This document shows, in pieces, positions 19,376 through 27,205 of a DNA stretch of 64,000 nt; the stretch's first letter is position 1, and each line of letters begins with the position of its first letter. Source of the stretch: Clostridiaceae bacterium (GTDB lineage: Bacteria > Bacillota > Clostridia > Oscillospirales > Acutalibacteraceae); the NCBI GenBank assembly GCA_021769555.1, contig JAETSR010000001.1, positions 186,001 through 250,000 on the forward strand, in the 5' to 3' direction. Position numbers and translations under genes: made by a program. The notes under the pieces were generated by a model, which saw only the letters and a program-made list of their open reading frames with translations, was not told where the DNA came from and searched no databases.

Positions 19376-20757
19376 CAGCTTTTCAGCTCGTCCTGCGCGG
19401 CCTTCAGCATGATGGCGCACTCCATGCGCTTGCGGAACAGCTCGCAGCCGGGCTCGTAGACGCCGCGGATGCTGCCGGAGGCGTGGTAGGCGTTGGCGGC
19501 GCACCCGCCCGAGCAGTAGAGCTTGGCCCAGCAGTCCGCGCACTCGGGGCGGGAGTAGACGCTGCAGGAGCGGAACTCCTCCTGGATGGCAGTGTTTGTC
19601 ACTCCGTCGAAGATGTTTCCAAGCTTATAATTTTCATCACCCACAAACTGGTGGCATGGGTACAGGTCCCCCCAGGGGGTCACGGCCATGTACTCGGTGC
19701 CGGAGCCGCAGCCGGAGATTCGCTTATATATGCAGGGGCCGCCCTCAAGGTCCAACATATAGTGGTAGAAGGTGAAGGGCTGCCCTTCTTTCTGGCGCTG
19801 TAGCATAAGCTGGGCCAGCTGCTCGTACTGCTCCATGACGATTTTTCTGTCAGATTCTGTCAGCGCCGAGGGGTCGTCGGGGGGGCAGACCACCGGCTCC
19901 ATGCTCAGCTCTGTGAACCCCAGGTCGAGCATGGCCTTGATGTCGTTCAAAAAATCGGGGTTATGGTGGGTGAAGGTGCCGCGCATGTAGTACTGTCTGC
20001 CTTGTCTGGCTTTGACGAATTTCTGAAACTTTGGCACGATGGTATCATAGCTGCCATTGCCCGCGTAGTCTACCCTAAACCTGTCATTTACTTCCTTCCT
20101 GCCGTCCAGGCTTAGGACAACATTTGACATTTCTCTATTGCAAAAGTCTATAACATCGTCGTCTATGAGCATACCGTTTGTGGTGAGGGTGAAGCGGAAA
20201 TTCTTGCCATATTCTGCCTCGATGGAACGTGCGTATTTGACAAGCTTTTTCACCACATCCCAGTTCATCAGGGGCTCCCCGCCGAAGAAATCCACCTCGA
20301 GATTGCGCCGGCTCCCGGAGTTCTCAACGAGAAAATCCAGGGCGCGCCTGCCCACCTCATAGCTCATGAGCGCACGCTCACCGTGGAATTTCCCCTGGCT
20401 TGCAAAGCAGTAGGAGCAGCTGAGGTTGCAGGTGTGGGCCACATGGAGGCAGAGGGCCTTGATAACCCCGCCGCTGCGGGCTTTGAAGGCCCCGGCCATG
20501 GGCTCGAAGGCGTCTGGGGTGAAGAGCTTGCCGGCCTGTTCCAGGGCTGAAATCTGGTCTAAGCATGACAGAATTTCCGTCTCTGTGAGCTCCGGGCGGT
20601 GGCTGTATTTGTTAAGAATTATTGAAACTATCTCCTCCCGGGGGAGCTCCTTATGCATTGCAATCATGTCATAAGCTGCCTCGTCCACCACGTGGACGGA
20701 CCCGGAGCAGGAGTCGAGAACTATGTTATAGCCGCCGAGCTTGTATTGGTGTACCAT
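19375..20757 (-). CDS. SCIFF peptide radical SAM maturase
   Basis: A 460-residue radical SAM/SPASM enzyme of the six-Cys-in-45 maturase family (CteB-like), which installs a thioether between a Cys and a Thr of the SCIFF peptide. The N-terminal 95 residues match the peptide-recognition (RRE-like) region. The SAM cluster is C110-x3-C114-x2-C117 (CNLSCSYC). The SPASM region has cysteines in SGCGSGTEY, YPCHQF, CSVYSRPECADCWAKLYCSGGCAAN and PGCELF, enough for two auxiliary [4Fe-4S] clusters. GGGAGGA precedes the ATG. It lies 88 bases after the peptide gene, across a terminator, and is coupled to the PLP enzyme gene. Confidence 0.96.
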   Translation of the reverse strand: MVHQYKLGGYNIVLDSCSGSVHVVDEAAYDMIAMHKELPREEIVSIILNKYSHRPELTETEILSCLDQISALEQAGKLFTPDAFEPMAGAFKARSGGVIKALCLHVAHTCNLSCSYCFASQGKFHGERALMSYEVGRRALDFLVENSGSRRNLEVDFFGGEPLMNWDVVKKLVKYARSIEAEYGKNFRFTLTTNGMLIDDDVIDFCNREMSNVVLSLDGRKEVNDRFRVDYAGNGSYDTIVPKFQKFVKARQGRQYYMRGTFTHHNPDFLNDIKAMLDLGFTELSMEPVVCPPDDPSALTESDRKIVMEQYEQLAQLMLQRQKEGQPFTFYHYMLDLEGGPCIYKRISGCGSGTEYMAVTPWGDLYPCHQFVGDENYKLGNIFDGVTNTAIQEEFRSCSVYSRPECADCWAKLYCSGGCAANAYHASGSIRGVYEPGCELFRKRMECAIMLKAAQDELKS

Positions 20758-20786
20758 GGGTAAATCCTCCCGAAAAATTTCAGCAT

Positions 20787-20815
20787 AAAAAAGTGCCGCC
20801 GGGTTAGGGCGGCAC
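20787..20815 (-). terminator. Terminator/attenuator between SCIFF peptide and maturase genes
   Basis: Perfect stem GTGCCGCC / GGCGGCAC (20793-20800, 20808-20815) with six T on the minus strand. It would let the peptide be made in excess over its maturase. Confidence 0.85.
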
Positions 20816-20845
20816 CGAAACCTCCGGAAAAATCAGCGGCGCTGA

Positions 20846-20995
20846 TTATTTCCCGGTTTTGTTTTCACACTCCTGATTAGCGATACCGCAGCTGGTCTTG
20901 CAGGCGGACTGGCAGGAGGTCTGGCACTCGCCGCAGCCGCCGTTCTTGGCGCTCTCGCACAGGTCGCGGGTGTTCAGGGTCTTGATAAGGTCCAT
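20846..20995 (-). CDS. SCIFF (ranthipeptide) precursor peptide
   Basis: A 49-residue precursor starting MDLIKTLNTRDL, with the near-invariant core CGECQTSCQSACKTSC at residues 21-36 and a final Cys43 (NQECEN). The six canonical cysteines are 21, 24, 28, 32, 36 and 43; Cys13 is an extra seventh in the leader side. The maturase forms a Cys-to-Thr thioether in this peptide; its final role is unknown in the family. ATG 20995 has GGAGGG nine bases upstream and a TTGACA-N17-TAAAAT promoter. It is too short for default gene callers and easily missed. Confidence 0.96.
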   Translation of the reverse strand: MDLIKTLNTRDLCESAKNGGCGECQTSCQSACKTSCGIANQECENKTGK

Positions 20996-21028
20996 GGGGT
21001 TTCCCTCCGTTCACTTTGAGTTTTTTAT

Positions 21029-21057
21029 ATTTTAGCACAAGGGCGGGGGGTTGTCAA
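21029..21057 (-). promoter_or_regulatory. SCIFF operon promoter
   Basis: TTGACA (21052-21057), 17 bases, TAAAAT (21029-21034) on the minus strand. Confidence 0.85.
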
Positions 21058-21070
21058 GAGTCCTGCTCAC

Positions 21071-23863
21071 TTACTGCCCAATCTCCTTCTGAAGCTCCCC
21101 GAGCGTCTTCACCAGTTCCAGCGTCACGGATTTGAGCTCGAGCCCGGTCTGTGCGGCAAAGAACCTCAGGTAGAAATTCCCGGAGAAGCCCATCACATTA
21201 TATTCGGCGGTTTCCCAGTCCCTCTGGGCGCCGGTGAGGGTGGTGGTGCCCAGGAGGTTGCGGTCCTGGAAGACGGAGAGAGGCAGCTGGGAGACGTCGT
21301 TGCTGTCAGTGGAGCGCAGGGTGAGGGTCAGCTTATACAGCCCCTGCTCCCTGATAGATACACCAAATCTTGTGTTTTCACCCTTCTCAAGCTTGATGAG
21401 GGACACGTCAAAATCAATGCGGTTACTGTCATCGGCCTCAACGTAGAACATCTCTGCCGAGCCGCCGTCGTCCAGGGAGGGGGCCTCTGAGAGGGCCTTG
21501 TCGAGCTCTGTCTCAATGCCGCGCATACGGAGCATACAGGGGGACTGAAGGAGGAAATTGCAGATATTTTTTGCGCACTGGATGAACTCGGCCCGGTCCA
21601 CCGCGCCCTTATCCAGGCCCTCCCGGGAGTTGTCGTGCATGGCGTTGGAGGCGGAGTCCGGCACCACCATGAACAGGTCGTTCTGGGCCCGGACCATGGC
21701 GGCGGTATTGGTGCGCTCGCCCTCCTGGCCCTCGTCGTTGGACCTGGCCCACCAGTCGGTCATGACCATGCCCTCATAGCCCCACTGGCCGTGGAGGATG
21801 GTGGTCAGCAGGTCGTAGTTGCTGGCGGACCAGAAGCCGTTGATGGGGTTATAGCTTGTCATAATTGACCGGGCCTTGCCCTGCTTCACGGCTGTCTCGA
21901 AGGGGCGAAGGTATATCTCCCGCATGGCCCGCTCTGATATTACGGCCTCCACGTCGTGGCGGTGGAACTCCTGGCTGTTGCAGGCGAAGTGCTTGATGGT
22001 GCCGGTGACGCCGTACTCCTGCATGGCTGTGAGCTGGGCGGCGGCCATCTCCCCGGTGAGCAGGGGGTCCTCGGAGAAGTACTCGAAATTCCTGCCGTTC
22101 AGGGGGTGGCGGTGGATGTTTATGCCGGGGCCCAGGAGGGTGTCAACCTTGTTCTTACGGAGCTCCAGGCCCTCGTACTCGTAGAGCTCCTTTACAAGCT
22201 CAGTGTCGAAGGTGCAGGCCATGAGGGTGCCGCTGGGCATGGCGAAGGCCCGGGTGCCGCAGTCCATGCGTATGCCGCTGGGGCCGTCGGCGCAGCAGCC
22301 GGTGGGTATGCCGAAGCTCACTAGGCGCTCTGTCACGCCGCCGAAGGCTCCCGCCGTGCCGGGGGTGACTTTTGGGGAGCACATGCCCTCGCCCCGGACA
22401 ATGCAGCAGAGGTCGTCGTCCGTGAGCTGGGCTAAGAACTCGTCCATAGTCACCTTGCCCTCGGCCACATCGGCGAGCTTATAGCCCTTGTCACCGGTGC
22501 AGGCCCCGGCTTTAACCAGCTTCTCGTTCCTGCGGTCGACCGGGCTCACAGTCCTCAGGGGCGCGGGCTCGTACTCTTTAGTATACACGCCGTCTTTAAC
22601 AGCGCCGGGGCGTAGGCGGTCGAAGGGGGTCACAGGGGCGCATGCCTCCTCCAGCTGCTCGATAACAGCCTCCTCCAGCCTGACCGAGCCCACTTCCTTG
22701 GCCGAGCGCACGTCGGTACCCATATGGAAGGTATACTCGCCGCCCTCGAGGACCCATGCGGACTTGTGGCCGGTGGCGCCGGAGTCATCGTAGCTTGCAA
22801 GCTTTGCGAAGGGGACGGTGAAGCTGAGAGTTTCAGTCTCGCCCGGTGCCAGCTCACGGGTCTTCCCAAAGGCGCAGAGGGAGCGGGCGGGCTGGCCCAG
22901 CTTGCCCTGGGGGGCCTCGCAGTAGACCTGCACAACCTCTCTGCCCGGGCGGGAGCCGGTATTCGTTACCTCTGCCTCCATGCAGGCATAGCCGGAGCTC
23001 ACGCCGATGGAGGTGTGCTTCACCTCGAAGGTGGTATAGGTGAGGCCGAAGCCGAAGGGGTAGAGCACCTTTTCAGGGGCGAAGGTCTCAAAATAGCGGT
23101 AGCCCACGTAGACGTCCTCGGGGTAGAGGTTGCGGCTCTCGCTGCCGAAGTTGTTTGCGGCGGGGTAGTCGCTGATGTCACGGGCGATGGTGTCGGGGAG
23201 CCTGCCGCCGGGGCTAGCCTTGCCGGTGAGCACGTCTGCCACGGCGAGGCCGCCCTCCTGGCCCCCCTGCCACACGTACATGACCGCCCCGGGCTTGTAC
23301 TCATCAACCCACTTCATGTCCAGGATACCGCCGGTGTTCAGCACCACGGCCACTTTTTCAAACTTCTCACACACAGCCTTTATCATGTCCAGCTCTGCCT
23401 TCGCGGGGAGATAGCTGCCCTCGACGGCTGAGCTGTCCTTATCCTCCCCGGCGGTGCGGCCCAGGATGATAACCGCCCCGTCATTGGCCTTTGCCGCGGC
23501 CTCCACTGTGCCGGGGTCCAGGGGCATTTCCTCCTGATACCAGGGCTCGTTTGCCCAGCCCTGGCCGGGGTCGAAGGGGTGGTCCTCAATCCAGGCCCCG
23601 TAGACCGCCTTGAGCGCCTGGTCCACCGTGACGCTGCCGGAGCTTTCCAGGGCCTCGGTGATGTCCGGCACGTGCCCGGTGTTCACAAGGCCCCCCGAGC
23701 CGGTGCCGGACTTGTAGTAGTTGAACTGGCTGCGGCCGAACACGGCCAGCTTTGCGCCCCCGCTAAAGGGCAGGACCGCCCCCTCGTTGCGAAGGAGCAC
23801 ACAGCCCTCGGCAGCTGTGCGCCGGGCCAGCGCGGCATAGGCGCTGGGGTCGAAGGTTTTCAT
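21071..23863 (-). CDS. Beta-glucosidase-type GH3 enzyme with permuted domain order
   Basis: A 930-residue cytoplasmic glycoside hydrolase family 3 protein in which the usual domains are swapped. The GH3 C-terminal alpha/beta sandwich comes first (AEGCVLLRNEGAVLPF at about residue 18, to about 290), then an Fn3-like domain (about 300-400), then the TIM-barrel domain (about 485-780) with the KHFACNSQEFHRHDV motif and nucleophile D703 in VMTDWW, then a beta-rich tail of about 120 residues. The same permutation is known from Ruminococcus albus and Butyrivibrio enzymes. No signal peptide. It has its own promoter; its sugar specificity cannot be read from sequence. Confidence 0.93.
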   Translation of the reverse strand: MKTFDPSAYAALARRTAAEGCVLLRNEGAVLPFSGGAKLAVFGRSQFNYYKSGTGSGGLVNTGHVPDITEALESSGSVTVDQALKAVYGAWIEDHPFDPGQGWANEPWYQEEMPLDPGTVEAAAKANDGAVIILGRTAGEDKDSSAVEGSYLPAKAELDMIKAVCEKFEKVAVVLNTGGILDMKWVDEYKPGAVMYVWQGGQEGGLAVADVLTGKASPGGRLPDTIARDISDYPAANNFGSESRNLYPEDVYVGYRYFETFAPEKVLYPFGFGLTYTTFEVKHTSIGVSSGYACMEAEVTNTGSRPGREVVQVYCEAPQGKLGQPARSLCAFGKTRELAPGETETLSFTVPFAKLASYDDSGATGHKSAWVLEGGEYTFHMGTDVRSAKEVGSVRLEEAVIEQLEEACAPVTPFDRLRPGAVKDGVYTKEYEPAPLRTVSPVDRRNEKLVKAGACTGDKGYKLADVAEGKVTMDEFLAQLTDDDLCCIVRGEGMCSPKVTPGTAGAFGGVTERLVSFGIPTGCCADGPSGIRMDCGTRAFAMPSGTLMACTFDTELVKELYEYEGLELRKNKVDTLLGPGINIHRHPLNGRNFEYFSEDPLLTGEMAAAQLTAMQEYGVTGTIKHFACNSQEFHRHDVEAVISERAMREIYLRPFETAVKQGKARSIMTSYNPINGFWSASNYDLLTTILHGQWGYEGMVMTDWWARSNDEGQEGERTNTAAMVRAQNDLFMVVPDSASNAMHDNSREGLDKGAVDRAEFIQCAKNICNFLLQSPCMLRMRGIETELDKALSEAPSLDDGGSAEMFYVEADDSNRIDFDVSLIKLEKGENTRFGVSIREQGLYKLTLTLRSTDSNDVSQLPLSVFQDRNLLGTTTLTGAQRDWETAEYNVMGFSGNFYLRFFAAQTGLELKSVTLELVKTLGELQKEIGQ

Positions 23864-23899
23864 AAAATTACCGCCTTTCTCAAATGGGTGATATAGGCT

Positions 23900-23928
23900 A
23901 TTATACCAGAAAACGGCGGTTTAGGCAA
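23900..23928 (-). promoter_or_regulatory. GH3 gene promoter
   Basis: TTGCCT (23923-23928), 17 bases, TATAAT (23900-23905) on the minus strand. The spacer contains AAACCGCCGTTT, a weak dyad that could bind a sugar repressor; this is speculation. Confidence 0.7.
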
Positions 23929-24006
23929 GCGCCCGGACAAAAATACACAAAATATACTGCCGGGGCCTGTAATATATGTGGATGAAAGAAAATTCATAAT
24001 TTGCCC

Positions 24007-24035
24007 TTGACAATGTATATTTATGCGGTTATAAT
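24007..24035 (+). promoter_or_regulatory. Amino-acid ABC transporter promoter
   Basis: Perfect TTGACA (24007-24012), 17 bases, TATAAT (24030-24035). Confidence 0.9.
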
Positions 24036-24075
24036 GTATGACGAAATCAAAATCAAGAAGGAAGTGCGGTAAATT

Positions 24076-24951
24076 ATGAAAGCGAAGAAAATCATTGCCC
24101 TGGCGCTGGCCATATGCCTCATCATAACGGCAGCGGCGGCCTGCGGGGATAAGAAGAGCGGCGAAAAGCTCAAGGTGGCAACGAGCCCGGACTTTGCGCC
24201 AATGGCCTTTGTGGACACCAGCAAGCAGGGCCAGGAGCAGTATGTTGGCTTTGACATGATGCTTGCAAAGTACATTGCCGACGAGATGGGCAAGGAGCTT
24301 GAGATTATGCCCATGAGCTTTGACGCCTGCACAACGGCGGTGAGCATGGGCACTGTTGACATGGCTATCTCCGGCTTCTCCTGGAGGCAGGACCGGGAGG
24401 ACGGCTTTAACCTCTCGGACTTCTACTATCCCGGGGACAACGAGAGCGACCAGGTGGTGATTGTGCGCAAGGAGGACGAGGGCAAGTATACAAAACCCGA
24501 GGACTTTGCCGGGGTGAAGGTTGGGGCCCAGACAAGCTCATTGCAGGAGTCACTCTGCCAGGAGCAGCTGCCTGACTGCGAGATAGTTGTGGTGGGGGAT
24601 TTGGGCACGGCCCTCCTGCAGCTCAAGAAGGGGGACTTTGACGCCATGGCCGTGGCGAAGGGCCAGGCTGATGTGTTCATGTCCAACGACGACGGGGTGG
24701 CCCTCTCCGGGTTCCAGTTCGAGGTTGACGACAAGTACACAGCCAACGTTATCGTCATGAAGAAGGGCGCGGACGACCTTACCAAGGAGGTCAACGCCAT
24801 CTTGAAGAAGGCCTATGACTCCGGGGTCTACGGCGAGTGGTACGATAAGGCCAAGGAGATGGCCATGAGCGCCACTGCCCAGGAGGTCACCATGCCTGAC
24901 GAGAGCGAAGGCTCCGAGGAGGCCGGGGAGCCCTCAACTCAGGAAGAGTAA
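24076..24951 (+). CDS. Polar amino-acid ABC transporter, substrate-binding lipoprotein
   Basis: A 291-residue family 3 solute-binding protein. The signal peptide MKAKKIIALALAICLI ends at a lipobox TAAAAC (Cys23), giving a membrane-anchored lipoprotein outside the cell. The mature part has two lobes (LKVATSPDFAPMAFVD, then VGFDMMLAKYIADEMG typical of the HisJ/GlnH group). The C terminus ends in an acidic, low-complexity SEGSEEAGEPSTQEE tail. It is first in a three-gene operon and is separated from the permease by a hairpin. The ligand (for example glutamine, cystine or a basic amino acid) is not decided by the sequence. Confidence 0.93.
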   Translation: MKAKKIIALALAICLIITAAAACGDKKSGEKLKVATSPDFAPMAFVDTSKQGQEQYVGFDMMLAKYIADEMGKELEIMPMSFDACTTAVSMGTVDMAISGFSWRQDREDGFNLSDFYYPGDNESDQVVIVRKEDEGKYTKPEDFAGVKVGAQTSSLQESLCQEQLPDCEIVVVGDLGTALLQLKKGDFDAMAVAKGQADVFMSNDDGVALSGFQFEVDDKYTANVIVMKKGADDLTKEVNAILKKAYDSGVYGEWYDKAKEMAMSATAQEVTMPDESEGSEEAGEPSTQEE

Positions 24952-24970
24952 TATAAATACGGAAAGCCGT

Positions 24971-24999
24971 GTACCCGCCCTGCAAACCGGGGCGGGTAC
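24971..24999 (+). terminator. Intra-operon hairpin after the binding-protein gene
   Basis: Perfect 10-bp stem GTACCCGCCC / GGGCGGGTAC with no T-tract, followed by a 40-base AT-only stretch. It likely protects the upstream mRNA or partly terminates, giving more binding protein than permease. Confidence 0.7.
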
Positions 25000-25055
25000 A
25001 ATAATTATAAATAATTATAATTATAAATATAAAAATTTTTTGAGGGGGAAAAGGG

Positions 25056-25745
25056 ATGGATTTATCGCAGATAGGGCCGAATATAGTGAAGCTCTGGCAG
25101 CAGTACTGGCAGGTGTTCCTGCTTGAGGGGGTCATGAACACATTGAAGCTTACGGCCATAGCGGTGTTCTTCGGCGTGCTGCTGGGGACGCTGGTGGCCA
25201 TGGCGAAGATGTGCAGGTTCAAGGTAGTGCGGTTTTTCATTGGGGTGTACATAGAGGTCATAAGGGGCACGCCCATACTTTTGCAGCTTTACATATTCTA
25301 CTTCGTGCTGCCGGAGCTGCTGCCCTTTCTGGCGCTGTCCCCCTTCATGTGGGTGGCGCTGGCGCTTTGCATAAATTCCTCGGCCTATGTGTCCGAGGTT
25401 ATCCGGGCTGGCATACAGGCCGTGGACAAGGGGCAGACCGAGGCGGCACGGAGCCTTGGGCTCTCCGGGCGGCAGACCATGCTCCGGATAGTGCTGCCCC
25501 AGGCGGTGCGGAATATCCTGCCGGCATTGGGCAACGAGTTCATTATGATGCTCAAGGAGACGTCCCTTGCCTCCACCTTCTTCCTGGGGGATTTGATGAC
25601 CTCGTACCTATTGGTAGGCGGGGCAACTTACCTGAGGTTTGAGGCGCTTATTATAGCGGGCGTGATATATCTCTGCCTGACCTTCCCGCTTAGCAAGGTC
25701 GTGGCGGCATTCGAAAGGAGGATGGCACGTGGAACAGCGGACTGA
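25056..25745 (+). CDS. Polar amino-acid ABC transporter permease
   Basis: A 229-residue HisM/GlnP-type inner-membrane permease with about five membrane segments. The [18 protein letters not shown] start of the conserved core and the EAA loop [20 protein letters not shown] (about residues 128-147), which contacts the ATPase, are present. A single permease gene implies a homodimer. GAGGGGG precedes the ATG. It overlaps the following ATPase gene by 17 bases. Confidence 0.95.
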   Translation: MDLSQIGPNIVKLWQQYWQVFLLEGVMNTLKLTAIAVFFGVLLGTLVAMAKMCRFKVVRFFIGVYIEVIRGTPILLQLYIFYFVLPELLPFLALSPFMWVALALCINSSAYVSEVIRAGIQAVDKGQTEAARSLGLSGRQTMLRIVLPQAVRNILPALGNEFIMMLKETSLASTFFLGDLMTSYLLVGGATYLRFEALIIAGVIYLCLTFPLSKVVAAFERRMARGTAD

Positions 25746-26469
25746 GCTTATTAAAACGGTGGATTTGCACAAGAGCTTCGGGAAGCTCCAGGTACTGAAG
25801 GGCGTGTCCGAGACCATACACGCCGGGGAGGTTGTGTCGGTGATAGGGCCGTCGGGGGGCGGCAAGAGCACCTTCCTTCGGTGCCTGAACATGCTTGAGA
25901 CACCGGAGCAGGGGCAGATATTCTTTGAGGGCGTGGAGATAACCGGCAGGAAGGTTGACATAGATTTGCACAGGCAGAAGATGGGGATGGTGTTCCAGCA
26001 CTTCAACGTGTTCCCCCATTTAAGCGTTAAAAAGAATATCACCCTTGCGCCCATATTGGTGAAGGGCATGAGCGAGGCCGAGGCAAATAAGAAGGCCATG
26101 GAGCTTTTGGAGCGGGTGGGCCTTGCGGACAAGGCTGAGGTCATGCCGGGGAAGCTGTCCGGGGGGCAGAAGCAGAGGCTTGCGATAGTGCGGGCGCTGG
26201 CCATGGAGCCGGACGTTATGCTCTTTGACGAGCCCACGAGCGCGCTGGACCCGGAGATGGTGGGGGAGGTGCTTGAGGTCATCAAGGGGCTGGTTGAGAC
26301 TGGGATGACGAGCGTTATTGTGACACATGAGATGGGGTTTGCAAGGGAAGTGTCTGACAGGGTGCTGTTTATGGCCGAGGGGGTTATAATGGAGTCGGGG
26401 GCGCCGGAGGAGCTGTTCAGCGCGCCGAAGAACCCGCGCTTGCAGGATTTCTTAGCTAAAGTGTTATGA
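25729..26469 (+). CDS. Polar amino-acid ABC transporter ATP-binding protein
   Basis: A 246-residue ATPase of the GlnQ/HisP type. Walker [10 protein letters not shown] is near residues 39-47, the signature [11 protein letters not shown] near 144, Walker [14 protein letters not shown] and the switch histidine VTHEMGFA follow. The start is GTG 25729, seven bases after AAAGGAGGA, within the permease gene. It powers import by the two genes upstream and closes that operon. Confidence 0.96.
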   Translation: MEQRTELIKTVDLHKSFGKLQVLKGVSETIHAGEVVSVIGPSGGGKSTFLRCLNMLETPEQGQIFFEGVEITGRKVDIDLHRQKMGMVFQHFNVFPHLSVKKNITLAPILVKGMSEAEANKKAMELLERVGLADKAEVMPGKLSGGQKQRLAIVRALAMEPDVMLFDEPTSALDPEMVGEVLEVIKGLVETGMTSVIVTHEMGFAREVSDRVLFMAEGVIMESGAPEELFSAPKNPRLQDFLAKVL

Positions 26470-26485
26470 GATATGGAGGCAGAAA

Positions 26486-27184
26486 ATGCAGGATGATATA
26501 ATAAGTCAGTGGGATAGGGCCGCGTCAACATATGCAGAAGGTCAGGAATGTTCGGAATTTGCACAGAGCAATAAGAGAGTTGTAAAAGCCAGATTTGAAA
26601 GTTTTAGCGGAGAAAAGGTTTTAGACCTTGGCTGCGGCTATGGAGCTTATGCAGACTATTTTCAGAGCATAGGGGCTGATGTGACAGGGATAGACGGCTC
26701 TGGGAAAATGATTGAAATAGCTCGGGAGCGTTATCCTGCCATCAATTTTTCTGTTATGGATATCACGGCTCCGCTTTCCTTTGAAAACGATAGGTTTGAC
26801 GTGGTCTTTTCAAATCAGGTATTCATGGATATTGAAGATATCGATAATGTATTTTCGGAATGCAGAAGGATACTTAAAACCGGGGGGATATTGTATTATT
26901 CCATCGTCCATCCTGCATTTTATGACTGCCACTGGCTTGAGGACTCAAATGGCTTTAAGTATGCTAAAGCAATGGATAAATATATCAAAAACTATCATTT
27001 TAAAAATGATTATTGGGGTGAAACAGAGCACTTTCATCGTCCGCTGTCCTATTACCTGAATATTGCGGCAAAAAACGGATTCGTGTTAAAGCAGACCTGT
27101 GAACCGGTCTCATATGATGGGATAGGTAAAAATAGTGACTTGCCGCTCTTTTTCTTTGCTGAATATATAAAGGGAAATATATAA
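26486..27184 (+). CDS. Class I SAM-dependent methyltransferase, low G+C
   Basis: A 232-residue methyltransferase with motif I VLDLGCGYGAYA (about residues 46-57), VTGIDGSGKMIEIA, and the FDVVFSNQVFMDIED post-II region. GGAGGC precedes the ATG. Base composition differs sharply from both neighbours (many AAA, ATA, TTT codons), so it is probably a recent arrival between the ABC transporter and the M20 hydrolase gene. Small-molecule substrate likely; not identified. Confidence 0.85.
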   Translation: MQDDIISQWDRAASTYAEGQECSEFAQSNKRVVKARFESFSGEKVLDLGCGYGAYADYFQSIGADVTGIDGSGKMIEIARERYPAINFSVMDITAPLSFENDRFDVVFSNQVFMDIEDIDNVFSECRRILKTGGILYYSIVHPAFYDCHWLEDSNGFKYAKAMDKYIKNYHFKNDYWGETEHFHRPLSYYLNIAAKNGFVLKQTCEPVSYDGIGKNSDLPLFFFAEYIKGNI

Positions 27185-27205
27185 AAATTATAAGAGGTTT
27201 TTATC

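Noticed and set aside
25000..25041. AT-only stretch before the permease gene as a replication origin or attachment site
   Set aside because: It is a short simple-sequence leader inside an operon, with no DnaA boxes or flanking integrase.
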